Shown piece by piece: positions 16,991 to 25,653 of a stretch of 64,000 nucleotides of DNA. Each line of letters begins with the position of its first letter. Within the stretch, counting starts at the first letter, position 1. The translations under genes were made by a program, and so were the position numbers. The notes below the pieces were generated by a model. That model was not told where the DNA came from, ran no database searches, and saw nothing but the letters and a program-made list of their open reading frames with translations. Where the stretch lies: contig NZ_KI866530.1 in assembly GCF_000511175.1 (NCBI RefSeq), positions 1,684,498 to 1,748,497 of the forward strand, in the 5' to 3' direction. The DNA is from Sediminibacterium salmoneum NBRC 103935 (GTDB lineage: Bacteria > Bacteroidota > Bacteroidia > Chitinophagales > Chitinophagaceae).

Positions 16991-18358
16991 CTAGTAAGCG
17001 TTGGTTTGAGGCGTAAAGCTTGCCCAACCGGTTGTCCAGTTAGATGTGCCAAATGCACCACGGAATGCTACCGGTGTAAAGAATGCATCCATTCCGGTAA
17101 AGCTGGCTCCTGTTAATGCAGGTGAACCTGTCATGGGTAAATAATTTGGAGCAGCAATATTAAACGGAGCAGTCAACATAATATCTGCCGCATTTGCATA
17201 AGTAATACCACCATTGGCTTCTGCCTTGGTCTTTACAGCTGCTGCAGTAATTACACCACCTGCTGATGCATCTACTTTATACGCATCTGCCAAAGCATGT
17301 ACCAGGTTGTTCTTGAATTCAGAACTATCGTTGCTGAATGCAGTTCCGGTTAATGCAGACTCCATAGAGAATCCACCTTTAGGGAAGCCCATCAAGATAG
17401 AGTTGCGTACAGAGAAACGTACGCCTCTTCTCCATCTGTTGGCAAAGTTTTCAAATGCCTGTGTATTAGGTGCACCATTGGAACCTATCCAGGTAAAGTT
17501 GCTTAACTCCGGACGAGTGAAGGGTCTGGCAGAAGTTCCTGATCCATCGTTATCTGCTTCTACACCGTTACCTGCATCGGTATCACCTACTTCAGGGTTA
17601 CGTTGTGCAACTGCATACTGGATCTTTCCTGTGTATCCAAAATCAAAATCGTAATCGTCGTCTGAAGTTGAATAAGACAACAAGTACTTTAAGTTAACGG
17701 TACCACCAAAAAACTCATATGCATCATCGTTTCCGTAAGAAACCTGGATATATTCAAGTGTAGTTCCTGAACCAACACCCCCCAGTGTTAGTCCATTAAT
17801 TTCGCTTCCAGGCTCTGCGGCGATTCCGGCAAATTCTATACGTACATAACGCATAGAACCTGAGTTATCGTTAGCAGTAGTACCGCCATATCTTCTGTCT
17901 ACACCACCTTCTACAAGGGGCGCAGGTGATAAAGGTCTGTTGGTGGGTGCATTCCCTAAGATGATGATACCACCCCAGTCTCCGCGCAATCTTGATCCTG
18001 CAGGCTTACCTGAAGTAAATACAATAGGATTGCTTGCTGTACCGTTAGCTTCTATCTTCGCGCCTCTTTCAATTATCAAAGCGCCTTTCTGTGATATATC
18101 ACTCTTTAGGATGGTTCCTGCAGGAATGGTTAAAGTAGCTCCCTGCTGAAAGTATACATATCCCTGAATGGTATAGGTACCACCGGTTAGTGTAATGCTT
18201 CTTTCATAAGAACCTTTTAAAATTCTGGTTGTGTTGGGATCGTCTGCGTTGGTACCGGTTCCGGTATTGGCAATCGGATCTTCAAAGTTTACTTTCACGC
18301 AAGAAGTTGCGGTTAGCGCTAAGGCTCCTGCGATAAAAATTTGAGTAAGCTTATTCAT
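16991..18358 (-). CDS. Surface lipoprotein with right-handed beta-helix-like repeats
   Basis: 455 residues with a lipoprotein signal (TATSC, Cys20). Strand-rich repeats follow: LTGGTYTIQGYVYFQQGATLTIPAG, then ALIIERGAKIEANGTASNPIVFTSG, GLTLGGVGSGTTLEYIQVSYGNDDAYEFFGGTV and a DDDYDFDFGYTGKIQ block. This indicates a parallel beta-helix (pectate-lyase-like) fold without an identified catalytic set. It is 53 bp downstream of the TonB-dependent receptor gene, so the two are one operon, resembling a receptor with its surface ligand-binding partner. The receptor promoter suggests phosphate control. The substrate is unknown. Confidence 0.75.
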   Translation of the reverse strand: MNKLTQIFIAGALALTATSCVKVNFEDPIANTGTGTNADDPNTTRILKGSYERSITLTGGTYTIQGYVYFQQGATLTIPAGTILKSDISQKGALIIERGAKIEANGTASNPIVFTSGKPAGSRLRGDWGGIIILGNAPTNRPLSPAPLVEGGVDRRYGGTTANDNSGSMRYVRIEFAGIAAEPGSEINGLTLGGVGSGTTLEYIQVSYGNDDAYEFFGGTVNLKYLLSYSTSDDDYDFDFGYTGKIQYAVAQRNPEVGDTDAGNGVEADNDGSGTSARPFTRPELSNFTWIGSNGAPNTQAFENFANRWRRGVRFSVRNSILMGFPKGGFSMESALTGTAFSNDSSEFKNNLVHALADAYKVDASAGGVITAAAVKTKAEANGGITYANAADIMLTAPFNIAAPNYLPMTGSPALTGASFTGMDAFFTPVAFRGAFGTSNWTTGWASFTPQTNAY

Positions 18359-18411
18359 TTTATTTGTTTTAAGTTTTTTATTCTCAGTTGTTGGAATTCT
18401 CTTCGATTGAA

Positions 18412-21213
18412 TTACTTCTTAAAGTTGATATCGTAGCTGAAGGATACCGTTACGGTTGTTCCGGGTCTGTATGCATAGTTGATTCTGTCTCCTGCTGCAT
18501 AACTGTATCCTGGCTTGCTGTCTGCATTATCGTAGAAGGCAAACTGGTTGTTGAAAATATCGGATACGGTAATTTTAAATTCACCTGCATTGTTCATTAC
18601 TTTCTTAGAAACCTGCACATCCAGTAAGTTTCTGCTTCGTTCGTAGATATCGTAGAAACCAGCCCCTTCAGGATCGCCTACCAATGACAATCTTGGGCCT
18701 TGTCTGTTGTATAAGATAGAAGCGTTAAATCCTTTCTCTGTATTGGTGTACTGGAAGCCTGCATTAATTAAGTAAGGTGACTGACCGAATAAAGGTCTGT
18801 TCTGTGTGGTTTCTTTACCACTAGCCTGTGTTGAGTTCAACTTTACGGTTGACTTTAATACAGTCAGGTTACCAATGAAAGTGAAGTCTTTTAATTTGTC
18901 ACTTACAAAGTCCATGCCCTTGCGGATTTCAACCTCTGCTCCTACTAAGGTTGCAGATGCTGCATTGGTGTAGCTGAACAACCAACGGTCTCCGTTACTT
19001 CCTCCGTCCATTCTTAATTCAATTGGATCGGTAAACTTCTTGGTGAACACGCCTACGGATATCATTTCTCCAGACTTAGGATAATATTCGTAACGGATGT
19101 CTGCGTTGAAGATCTTGGTTCTTCTTAAACCCGTTTCTCCGCCAATACCCCAGATGCTTTCATAATCGAAGAACTGGAAGGGTGCAATTTCACGGAACTC
19201 AGGACGGGCAACGGTTTGAGATACCGCAAAACGAATCTGGTGTTGGTTATTGAAACTATTAGTGATATTGATAGAAGGCAAGAAATCCCATTTCTGTGTA
19301 TTTACTCTTACTCTGTTCAAAGCAAGGTCACGGCTGCTTAAGAACTGTTCGAAGAACTCAGCTCTGGCTCCCCAGATCACTCTTAAACTATTGGTCAGTT
19401 TGTTATCGAACATTAAGTATCCGCTGTTCAATGCTGAAATACCAAAATAACGGTCGGTGTTTTGTGTTTGCTCTTCAATCAACAAACCATTGCTATTGAT
19501 ATTGCTGGTCTGGAACATTTGATCATAAGGCAGGGTTAAATCTGCAGTATTGCTCACAGGTCTGTAACGGAATACACGGGCGTTGAAATCACGGAAACGT
19601 AGTAAGGTAGAGCCTCCTATTTTCATCGTCTGTTTTAATCCCCCCATATTAAATGGAACAATCAACGTACCATTTAAACCAGTAGAGTAATCTTTTAATT
19701 CAGAGAAGAATCTTCTGGTATCATCGTCATCCAATGTCATGGGTGCGTTAGGTGTAGCAGAGCTTCTGGCAAACTGAGCTGTTCTGAAATCGGGCTGTGA
19801 TTTGCTGTTGAAAGATCCGTTGGCATTCCAGATAAACTTGATACCACGGTTGCTGCTTAACAAATGCTCTCCTTCTAACTGACTGCTGATTAACAAACGC
19901 TGATTTAAGAAATTAGAACGTAGAGATACGGTTTGTAAACGACCGATATTGTCTACGGTTCTGTTTAAATAATTTTCTTCGTACACCTGATTCAGGATAT
20001 TTCTGAAAGAGATTTTAGTAGCACCCTTCATATAAGTGAAGTTGGCCATTACCCCTACATTGCTTGAATAACGATTCTGCACTTCTGTACCCGTGAAAAT
20101 GGGGGTTCTTACTTTTTCGTAACGACCTCTTTCTACTTCATCATAAATGATGGAAGCGTTTCTGTAATACACAGATACAATGGATCCCAGCTTGGCTTCG
20201 TTCTTGAAAGTCTTGGTATTAGACCATGCCATATTGATGGTACGGATGGGCGCTGCAGTATTGTTGCGCTCTGTATAAGCATTGCCATTGAAATCCTTAC
20301 TGATGGCGATTTTCTCGTTATCGGTTAAGCCTCTGTACGTAACGGTATTCGGCATGCTGGATGGCAGGTTGCGGTCGCCACCATCAAAACCCAACCAGGC
20401 TGTGTTGCTGCGCTGATTGCCTGTGAAGCTTTTGAAAGTACTCTGAGAGTTGTATCCCAAAGAAACCGTAATATTCAATTGATTCTTGGTTGGGATATCG
20501 CGGGTATTCACCTGCACCAATCCACCGGCGAATTCACCGGGTAAATCCGGGGTTGCGGTTTTGTTGATAACAATATTATCAATCATGGCAGCCGGAATAA
20601 TATCGAAGGAGAATGCTTTTTTATCGGGCTCCGAACTGGGCATTAAAGCATTGTTCAATAAAGCCTGATTGTAACGATCGCTTAATCCGCGAACCACTAC
20701 GAATTTATTGTCCTGGATAGAAGCACCGCTCACACGCTTTAATACGTCGGAAGTATTTCTATCGGGTGTTCTTCTGATGAAGTCCGCTGCCAATCCACTT
20801 GACATGGCTGTGTTGGTTTTTTGAAACACAATCATGGCATTGGAACTTTCTTTACGGGCAGAGGAACGAACCACTACTTCAGTGGTGGTGGTCTTAAGAT
20901 CCAATACCACGTTCAGGTCATTACCTTCAATGCCTTCCTTGGCTTCTATATCTTCCAATACCTTGGTTTGATAACCTACTCTGGAGAAAGTCAGGGTGTA
21001 TTTTCCTGGCTTTACCGAAATGCTGAAACGACCTTCTACATCGGCTGCTACGGTTCTGTTGGTGGGCCCTTCTAACTTGATAGAAGTACCGGATAAGTTT
21101 TCATTGGTGGCGGAGATTACTTTACCGTTGATCTTGGCTTGCGAGAATACTGCAGTGGCCAAAATGGTGAAGAAAAAGGTAAAAAATAATCTGATTGCCG
21201 GGGGTTGTTGCAT
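18412..21213 (-). CDS. TonB-dependent receptor with N-terminal carboxypeptidase-like domain
   Basis: About 933 residues from the ATG at 21213; a GTG lies directly upstream. A signal peptide is followed by a CarboxypepD_reg-like domain (INGKVISATNENLSGTSIKLEG ... YTLTFSRVGYQTK). The plug follows (SSGLAADFIRRTPDRNTSDVLKRVSGASIQDNKFVVVRGLSDRYNQALLNN) and then a 22-strand-type barrel ending in TVTVSFSYDINFKK. It is not a SusC-type protein and has no SusD partner; the downstream gene encodes a beta-helix lipoprotein instead. Expected role: energy-dependent uptake of a ligand across the outer membrane. The promoter has a PhoB-like repeat array, so a phosphorus-containing ligand is a reasonable but unproven inference. 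Confidence 0.87.
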   Translation of the reverse strand: MQQPPAIRLFFTFFFTILATAVFSQAKINGKVISATNENLSGTSIKLEGPTNRTVAADVEGRFSISVKPGKYTLTFSRVGYQTKVLEDIEAKEGIEGNDLNVVLDLKTTTTEVVVRSSARKESSNAMIVFQKTNTAMSSGLAADFIRRTPDRNTSDVLKRVSGASIQDNKFVVVRGLSDRYNQALLNNALMPSSEPDKKAFSFDIIPAAMIDNIVINKTATPDLPGEFAGGLVQVNTRDIPTKNQLNITVSLGYNSQSTFKSFTGNQRSNTAWLGFDGGDRNLPSSMPNTVTYRGLTDNEKIAISKDFNGNAYTERNNTAAPIRTINMAWSNTKTFKNEAKLGSIVSVYYRNASIIYDEVERGRYEKVRTPIFTGTEVQNRYSSNVGVMANFTYMKGATKISFRNILNQVYEENYLNRTVDNIGRLQTVSLRSNFLNQRLLISSQLEGEHLLSSNRGIKFIWNANGSFNSKSQPDFRTAQFARSSATPNAPMTLDDDDTRRFFSELKDYSTGLNGTLIVPFNMGGLKQTMKIGGSTLLRFRDFNARVFRYRPVSNTADLTLPYDQMFQTSNINSNGLLIEEQTQNTDRYFGISALNSGYLMFDNKLTNSLRVIWGARAEFFEQFLSSRDLALNRVRVNTQKWDFLPSINITNSFNNQHQIRFAVSQTVARPEFREIAPFQFFDYESIWGIGGETGLRRTKIFNADIRYEYYPKSGEMISVGVFTKKFTDPIELRMDGGSNGDRWLFSYTNAASATLVGAEVEIRKGMDFVSDKLKDFTFIGNLTVLKSTVKLNSTQASGKETTQNRPLFGQSPYLINAGFQYTNTEKGFNASILYNRQGPRLSLVGDPEGAGFYDIYERSRNLLDVQVSKKVMNNAGEFKITVSDIFNNQFAFYDNADSKPGYSYAAGDRINYAYRPGTTVTVSFSYDINFKK

Positions 21214-21233
21214 CACTTGAATATTTTATGATG

Positions 21234-21241
21234 CAAAATTA
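21234..21241 (-). promoter_or_regulatory. -7 promoter box of the TonB receptor operon
   Basis: TAATTTTG on the minus strand matches TAnnTTTG, 20 nt before the ATG at 21213. The first TGTTAC repeat begins nine bases upstream, occupying the place of a -33 element. Confidence 0.7.
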
Positions 21242-21250
21242 CCAGCGCAG

Positions 21251-21311
21251 TGTTACCTTAATGTTACGCCACTGTTACGCAATTGTTACGGGATTGTTAC
21301 CAAATTGTTAC
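21251..21311 (-). promoter_or_regulatory. Six 11-bp-phased direct repeats (PhoB-box-like)
   Basis: TGTTAC (GTAACA on the transcribed strand) occurs at 21251, 21262, 21273, 21284, 21295 and 21306. The spacing is exactly 11 bp each time and the 5-nt linkers are unrelated. Tandem hexamers at one helical turn are the hallmark of OmpR/PhoB-family response-regulator sites. The array ends 9 bp upstream of the -7 box, as in sigma-assisting Pho boxes. It fills most of the space between the phosphatase-fold gene and the receptor gene. Confidence 0.8.
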
Positions 21312-21315
21312 CTCG

Positions 21316-22803
21316 CTATTTTTTGCGACGAATCATTAGGAAGGGAACGGTTTTCATATTATATAGGCCGCGGGTCCGGAAATCGGGATTGGCATGGTCG
21401 CCGATGATGAGGACGCGGTCGAAGGGGGTGGCAGTTGTGGCGGGTTGGCCGGCCGTGGTGGCGGCTCCTTCTGCGAGGCGCTTGAACGTATGATCAATGA
21501 TGGAGGCAATCCGGTAATACTGGTCGTATGCCTGCTGGTTTTCCTTAAAGCTTTTAAAAAGTTGGCCCTTTACCTTGTAATAGAATCGGCCGTCGATATT
21601 GTTATTTACATCCAGTCTAAATGGGGTATGCGTATTAATGGTGAGCGCATAGGCAAATACTTTTTCGTAGCGCTTGCTCTCATTCAGAATACTGTCGATC
21701 AGGTTTTCGTCGAAGACGGCTTTATAGGTATTCTCTTTGTTAACCGGATAATGTTTACTAAGTTCTTCGTAATAAAAGCGGCTCTTGAAACCGAGTGCTC
21801 TTCTGAATCCCTCTGCATTGCTGGAATTACTACCATATTGTTTGGCAGCCGTGAATCCGGCAATGGTATGATACCCGTGCTGATTTTTGTATTCGGTAAT
21901 ATTATGCGTGGGTTTTACTCCATGTTCTAAAAAGGCACGATACGATTCTTCATCGTTCATATTCAGCATTTCGCGGCCTTCTGCCGAACTGGTATTGCCA
22001 TGAAAACAAGTGCGTCCCATTTCCAATATGTAGTTATTGGTTAGTGCTGCACCATGTTGATTGAACAAATTGCGAATATGGGTCATCAGTTTCTCCTGTT
22101 CGCGGGGTTCTCCCAGTTCGCCCCAGCTTTCCATCAGCAATAAAAAATCTTTTTTGGCATTGGTATCGTAGAGGTATTGCATGGAGGGAGCCATACTGGC
22201 TGTTAACTCATCATTTGCTGCGTCACAGGCATAGGGCGTAATAGACTTCTTGCCCTTGCTGAACTTGGCATAATCTTTTTGAATCTGCTCAATATTGTTA
22301 TTGCCGATATAGTCAATAATCAGTTTGCGCCAGACACGGGCAGATAAGAACTCTGCAGGAGGCGCAAATAATTCGGCAATGAGCAAGAGCCCTGCAAACA
22401 CAGGAACCACGTACACCTGCCTGCCCATGCTTTTCATCAGCTTTACCTGTAACCATACAATGCCAGTAATTAAGGCAGCTACCATCAACAAGTAAACAAA
22501 TGCAATGATAAAATTACCCGGACTTAAAAAGATATAGTTCATCCGTGCATAAAAGTTGAACATATTAAAGAAGAACAACTGCGGCACGAGTACGATGGCA
22601 TAAATAGCCAGGGAAATATATTGCAGAATATAAAACCAGCGATAGTTGCTGGTAAACAATAGCAATCCGCAATTGATGATGAAGATAAAGCTGAGATTAA
22701 CAACTACTTCAGGATGACCCAGTATCAATTGCGGTGCCTGTTCAATAAGTATCTGAATGGCAATTAGTAAAAACAGTTTGAATATGGCAGAAAGAAGTTG
22801 CAA
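21316..22803 (-). CDS. Membrane alkaline-phosphatase-superfamily enzyme (sulfatase / phosphoethanolamine-transferase-like)
   Basis: 495 residues with four to five N-terminal transmembrane segments (about residues 5-150), then a catalytic domain. DFLLLMESWGE carries a metal-ligand Glu, CFHGNTSSAEGRE contains the probable Thr/Ser nucleophile, and DRVLIIGDHANPDF supplies the Asp-His metal ligands. This layout is shared by LTA synthases, phosphoethanolamine transferases and membrane sulfatases; the substrate cannot be chosen. The start is taken as TTG at 22803, because no ATG precedes the first membrane segment and an in-frame stop lies about 30 bp upstream. It ends 5 bp before the repeat array controlling the receptor operon. 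Confidence 0.7.
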   Translation of the reverse strand: MQLLSAIFKLFLLIAIQILIEQAPQLILGHPEVVVNLSFIFIINCGLLLFTSNYRWFYILQYISLAIYAIVLVPQLFFFNMFNFYARMNYIFLSPGNFIIAFVYLLMVAALITGIVWLQVKLMKSMGRQVYVVPVFAGLLLIAELFAPPAEFLSARVWRKLIIDYIGNNNIEQIQKDYAKFSKGKKSITPYACDAANDELTASMAPSMQYLYDTNAKKDFLLLMESWGELGEPREQEKLMTHIRNLFNQHGAALTNNYILEMGRTCFHGNTSSAEGREMLNMNDEESYRAFLEHGVKPTHNITEYKNQHGYHTIAGFTAAKQYGSNSSNAEGFRRALGFKSRFYYEELSKHYPVNKENTYKAVFDENLIDSILNESKRYEKVFAYALTINTHTPFRLDVNNNIDGRFYYKVKGQLFKSFKENQQAYDQYYRIASIIDHTFKRLAEGAATTAGQPATTATPFDRVLIIGDHANPDFRTRGLYNMKTVPFLMIRRKK

Positions 22804-22820
22804 GTTTTTACGATTTTTGG

Positions 22821-23918
22821 TTAAAGAAAATTACTTGTTAAGATTTCCATCAATCGATAATTAATGTAATAGGTTGTTCTTCCCATTTTTTGTGGCCTCA
22901 ATAAATTGGCTTCTGTGAGCTTCTTTAACCAAGTTGAAGCAGTTTGTCTGTGTGCAATTTCATTATTTACAATTAAATCTATTTTTAAGTAGGGTAAAGT
23001 AAACATCAACTGAAGTAATTCATAACTAAATGAAGACCCTAAGGCAACTTTCATTTGAGTTTCATAATCACTCTTTAATGAAAGCATTGATTTTATTTTT
23101 TTTGTAGTGAGTTGTGTTGTTTCAATTAAAGCTGTTAGCATATACATGATCCAATCGTTCCAATTTTCTTTTTCAGTGACGGATCTTAATAACTGATAAT
23201 AATCTGCTTTATGTTTTACGATATATGAACTCAGGTAAAGTACAGGTTGTGTTAATAAGTCTTGCTGTACAAGATATAATGCATTTAAGATTCTACCCGT
23301 TCTGCCATTTCCATCAGCAAATGGGTGAATTGCTTCAAACTGGTAATGAATTAAAGCCATTTTAATCAGAGGATCTAATGTAGATAATGCCGGGTCATTG
23401 ATGAATTGTTCCAATGCACTTAACTTTTCAATTATCACATCTTCACAACAAGGCGGAGTATAAACTATTTCTCCGTTTATAGCATTTTTTAAAGCAGTCC
23501 CGGGTATAGTTCTAATTCCAGCATTATTTTGCTTGATGGTTTGAACTATTTCTACCATGGTATTGGTAAGTAAAAGATTTTTTTGATCACGCATTCTTTT
23601 CAATCCCACATACAAAGCCTCTTTGTAACTTAATACCTCTTTTGCCCCTGGATTTGCCGTACCATCTTCTGCTGCAGCTTTATACAATTCGTCTTGTGTT
23701 GTAACAATATTTTCAATTGCAGAACTTTCTTTACTCTCTTGTAGTATAATTGTATTGATAAGTATTTGGGAATCTGGCAAAGACGCACAAAGGCCATTCA
23801 GCTCTCCCAAATAACGAGCAGCTTTAGCTAGTTGTCTTAATATTTCGGGCGATTCAACAAAACCCATTGGAGGCAAATTGGGCAACTCGTTGAAAGACAT
23901 TTTTCGGTTAAAAGCCAT
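22821..23918 (-). CDS. Fic-domain AMP-transferase family protein
   Basis: About 365 residues. The Fic core motif HPFADGNGRTGR (about residue 207) is complete, including catalytic His and the anion-binding Asn-Gly. An N-terminal ESSAIENI segment fits the inhibitory (S/T)xxxE(G/N) helix, making this a self-inhibited class II Fic protein. A C-terminal winged-helix-like region (LKIDLIVNNEIAHRQTASTWLKKL) is typical of this subfamily. Fic enzymes transfer AMP to protein hydroxyls. The ATG at 23918 is preferred to codons further upstream; 23900 is also possible. It is divergent from the first hipBA pair. Confidence 0.88.
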   Translation of the reverse strand: MAFNRKMSFNELPNLPPMGFVESPEILRQLAKAARYLGELNGLCASLPDSQILINTIILQESKESSAIENIVTTQDELYKAAAEDGTANPGAKEVLSYKEALYVGLKRMRDQKNLLLTNTMVEIVQTIKQNNAGIRTIPGTALKNAINGEIVYTPPCCEDVIIEKLSALEQFINDPALSTLDPLIKMALIHYQFEAIHPFADGNGRTGRILNALYLVQQDLLTQPVLYLSSYIVKHKADYYQLLRSVTEKENWNDWIMYMLTALIETTQLTTKKIKSMLSLKSDYETQMKVALGSSFSYELLQLMFTLPYLKIDLIVNNEIAHRQTASTWLKKLTEANLLRPQKMGRTTYYINYRLMEILTSNFL

Positions 23919-23971
23919 AATGATGAATTTTGGCGATAATTTCAACATCAACCCAAACTGGTGGCAGTCTA

Positions 23972-23998
23972 TTCGACATCAAAATTTATTATGTCGAA
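23972..23998. promoter_or_regulatory. Inverted repeat between fic and hipB
   Basis: Perfect 8-bp arms TTCGACAT (23972-23979) and ATGTCGAA (23991-23998) with an 11-bp spacer. It lies in the divergent region between the Fic gene and the first hipBA pair and could be an operator for either. The binding factor is unknown. Confidence 0.55.
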
Positions 23999-24060
23999 AT
24001 TATGAAATATTTTCATCATAATGGTTGTTTGGCTGGGATAATGGTGAATTAAATTATTTG

Positions 24061-24091
24061 TTGCTTATTTTCAACAATATTATTAATTTTG
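24061..24091 (+). promoter_or_regulatory. Promoter of the first hipBA pair
   Basis: TTG (24061-24063), a 20-bp spacer, then TAATTTTG (24084-24091), an exact fit to the Bacteroidota TTG-N(17-23)-TAnnTTTG promoter. It lies 15 nt before the hipB ATG. Confidence 0.7.
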
Positions 24092-24106
24092 TAGATATTA
24101 AACAAC

Positions 24107-24406
24107 ATGAAATCTAAGAAAACAATATTATTCCCCAAACACCAGCGGATTCTGGCAGAACTAGGAGAGAATATTAAACTGGCACGCAAAAGGAGGAAGT
24201 TAACCACTATTCAAACAGCAGAAAGAGCCAATATTGATAGATCCACACTTTACGAAATTGAAAAAGGGAATCCTAGTGTTTCAATGGGTGCGTATTTTAA
24301 TACTTTAAGGGTTTTGGGTTTACATGAAGATTTTTTACAAATAGCGGCTGATGATACTTATGGCAGGAAATTGCAGGACCTGAATTTGCTGACAAAAAAT
24401 AAATAA
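24107..24406 (+). CDS. hipB: HipB-like XRE antitoxin
   Basis: 99 residues with an XRE helix-turn-helix at residues about 20-75 (LGENIKLARKRRKLTTIQTAERANIDRSTLYEIEKGN). HipB proteins bind HipA and repress the operon. Its stop overlaps the hipA start in TAATG, so the two are translationally coupled. A good promoter and an inverted repeat lie upstream. Intact. Confidence 0.85.
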   Translation: MKSKKTILFPKHQRILAELGENIKLARKRRKLTTIQTAERANIDRSTLYEIEKGNPSVSMGAYFNTLRVLGLHEDFLQIAADDTYGRKLQDLNLLTKNK

Positions 24407-25653
24407 TGGCAGATAAAAAGAACATTTTAGTATATGCACATTGGCTGGGTTTAAACGAACCTAAAGCAATAGGCATGCTAACTGTTCAAATGGCAAGAGG
24501 CAAAACTGCTTTTAGTTTTACCTATGATGATGCCTGGTTAAACCAAAAAGAACAATTTTTATTAGACCCGGATATTAATTGGTTCACAGGAACGCAACAC
24601 CCAACCAATAAAGAAAATTTTGGTGTATTTCTAGATTCAATGCCAGACACATGGGGGAGAACATTGATGAAAAAAAGAGCTGCTCAACTTGCCTTAGAAA
24701 GTGGTATTGAAAACAGACAATTAACAGATATAGATTTTTTATTGGGAGTGAATGACGAAAGCAGAATGGGTGGATTGCGTTTCAAAACGGATCAGGGTGG
24801 ACCATTTATAGACAATAATCCAAAAAAATCAACGCCTCACTGGGCAAAGATTAAAGAACTTCAAAACGCAGCAAAAGCCATTGAATTAAACAATGACGAC
24901 TCCCTTATAAATAATTGGCTTGAAATTTTAATAGCTCCTGGTTCTTCACTTGGTGGAGCTAGACCTAAAGCTAATATCCTCGATAATCAACACCATCCAT
25001 GGATTGCAAAATTTCCTTCAAAAACGGATGATGTAGATAAAGCTTCATGGGAATATCTGGCTTATTTACTGGCAAGAGATGCAGGCATACAAATGTCTGA
25101 GAGTAAAATTGAAAAAATTGCAGGAAAGCATCATACATTTTTTACTAAAAGATTTGACAGAGAGAATGGAGAAAGAATTCATTTTGCTTCTGCCATGACA
25201 ATGACAGGTAACAATGAAAACCTGATACGAGATAATATGGGAAGCTATTTGGAAATAGCAGAATTTATACAATTTCACGGAGCTAATATTTCTGCAGATT
25301 TAGAGCAACTATGGAGAAGAATCGTATTTAATATTACCATATCCAATACAGATGACCATTTTAGAAATCATGGTTTTCTAATTAAAAATAACGGATGGCA
25401 CCTGTCACCAGCTTATGACATTAATCCATCGGTGTATAAAAATGGGCTTGCACTAAATATTGACATGAACAATAATTCATTGGATTTGGAACTTGCAAAA
25501 AGCGTGGGGGCTTTTTTTCAGCTTAGTTCCAAAAAAATGGATTCCATTATTGATGATGTTAAATTATCTGTTCAGAACTGGAAAAAAATTGCGAATCAAA
25601 TTGGAATTTCAAGGACAGAACAAAATCAAATGGCCGGTGCGTTTATGTTCTAA
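24406..25653 (+). CDS. hipA: HipA-like serine/threonine kinase toxin
   Basis: 415 residues, normal HipA length. The N-terminal subdomain is followed by the glycine-rich GSSLGGARPKA segment (about residue 184) and the ATP-binding WIAKFPSK. The catalytic NTDDHFRNHGF motif is near residue 310 and the metal-binding Asp lies in SPAYDINPS. HipA kinases phosphorylate translation factors such as glutamyl-tRNA synthetase, causing growth arrest; the target is unknown here. Its last four bases overlap the 3' end of the opposing second hipA. All key residues are present, so it should be active. Confidence 0.88.
   Translation: MADKKNILVYAHWLGLNEPKAIGMLTVQMARGKTAFSFTYDDAWLNQKEQFLLDPDINWFTGTQHPTNKENFGVFLDSMPDTWGRTLMKKRAAQLALESGIENRQLTDIDFLLGVNDESRMGGLRFKTDQGGPFIDNNPKKSTPHWAKIKELQNAAKAIELNNDDSLINNWLEILIAPGSSLGGARPKANILDNQHHPWIAKFPSKTDDVDKASWEYLAYLLARDAGIQMSESKIEKIAGKHHTFFTKRFDRENGERIHFASAMTMTGNNENLIRDNMGSYLEIAEFIQFHGANISADLEQLWRRIVFNITISNTDDHFRNHGFLIKNNGWHLSPAYDINPSVYKNGLALNIDMNNNSLDLELAKSVGAFFQLSSKKMDSIIDDVKLSVQNWKKIANQIGISRTEQNQMAGAFMF

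Noticed and set aside
17214..17654. 146-residue ORF antisense to the beta-helix lipoprotein
   Set aside because: A shadow of a strand-rich coding region with low-complexity Ala/Leu content; no independent support.
21251..21311. TGTTAC repeats as a CRISPR array or replication iterons
   Set aside because: The units are 6 bp with 5-bp linkers, far too short for CRISPR; no replication gene is nearby, and the position relative to a promoter favours a regulator site.
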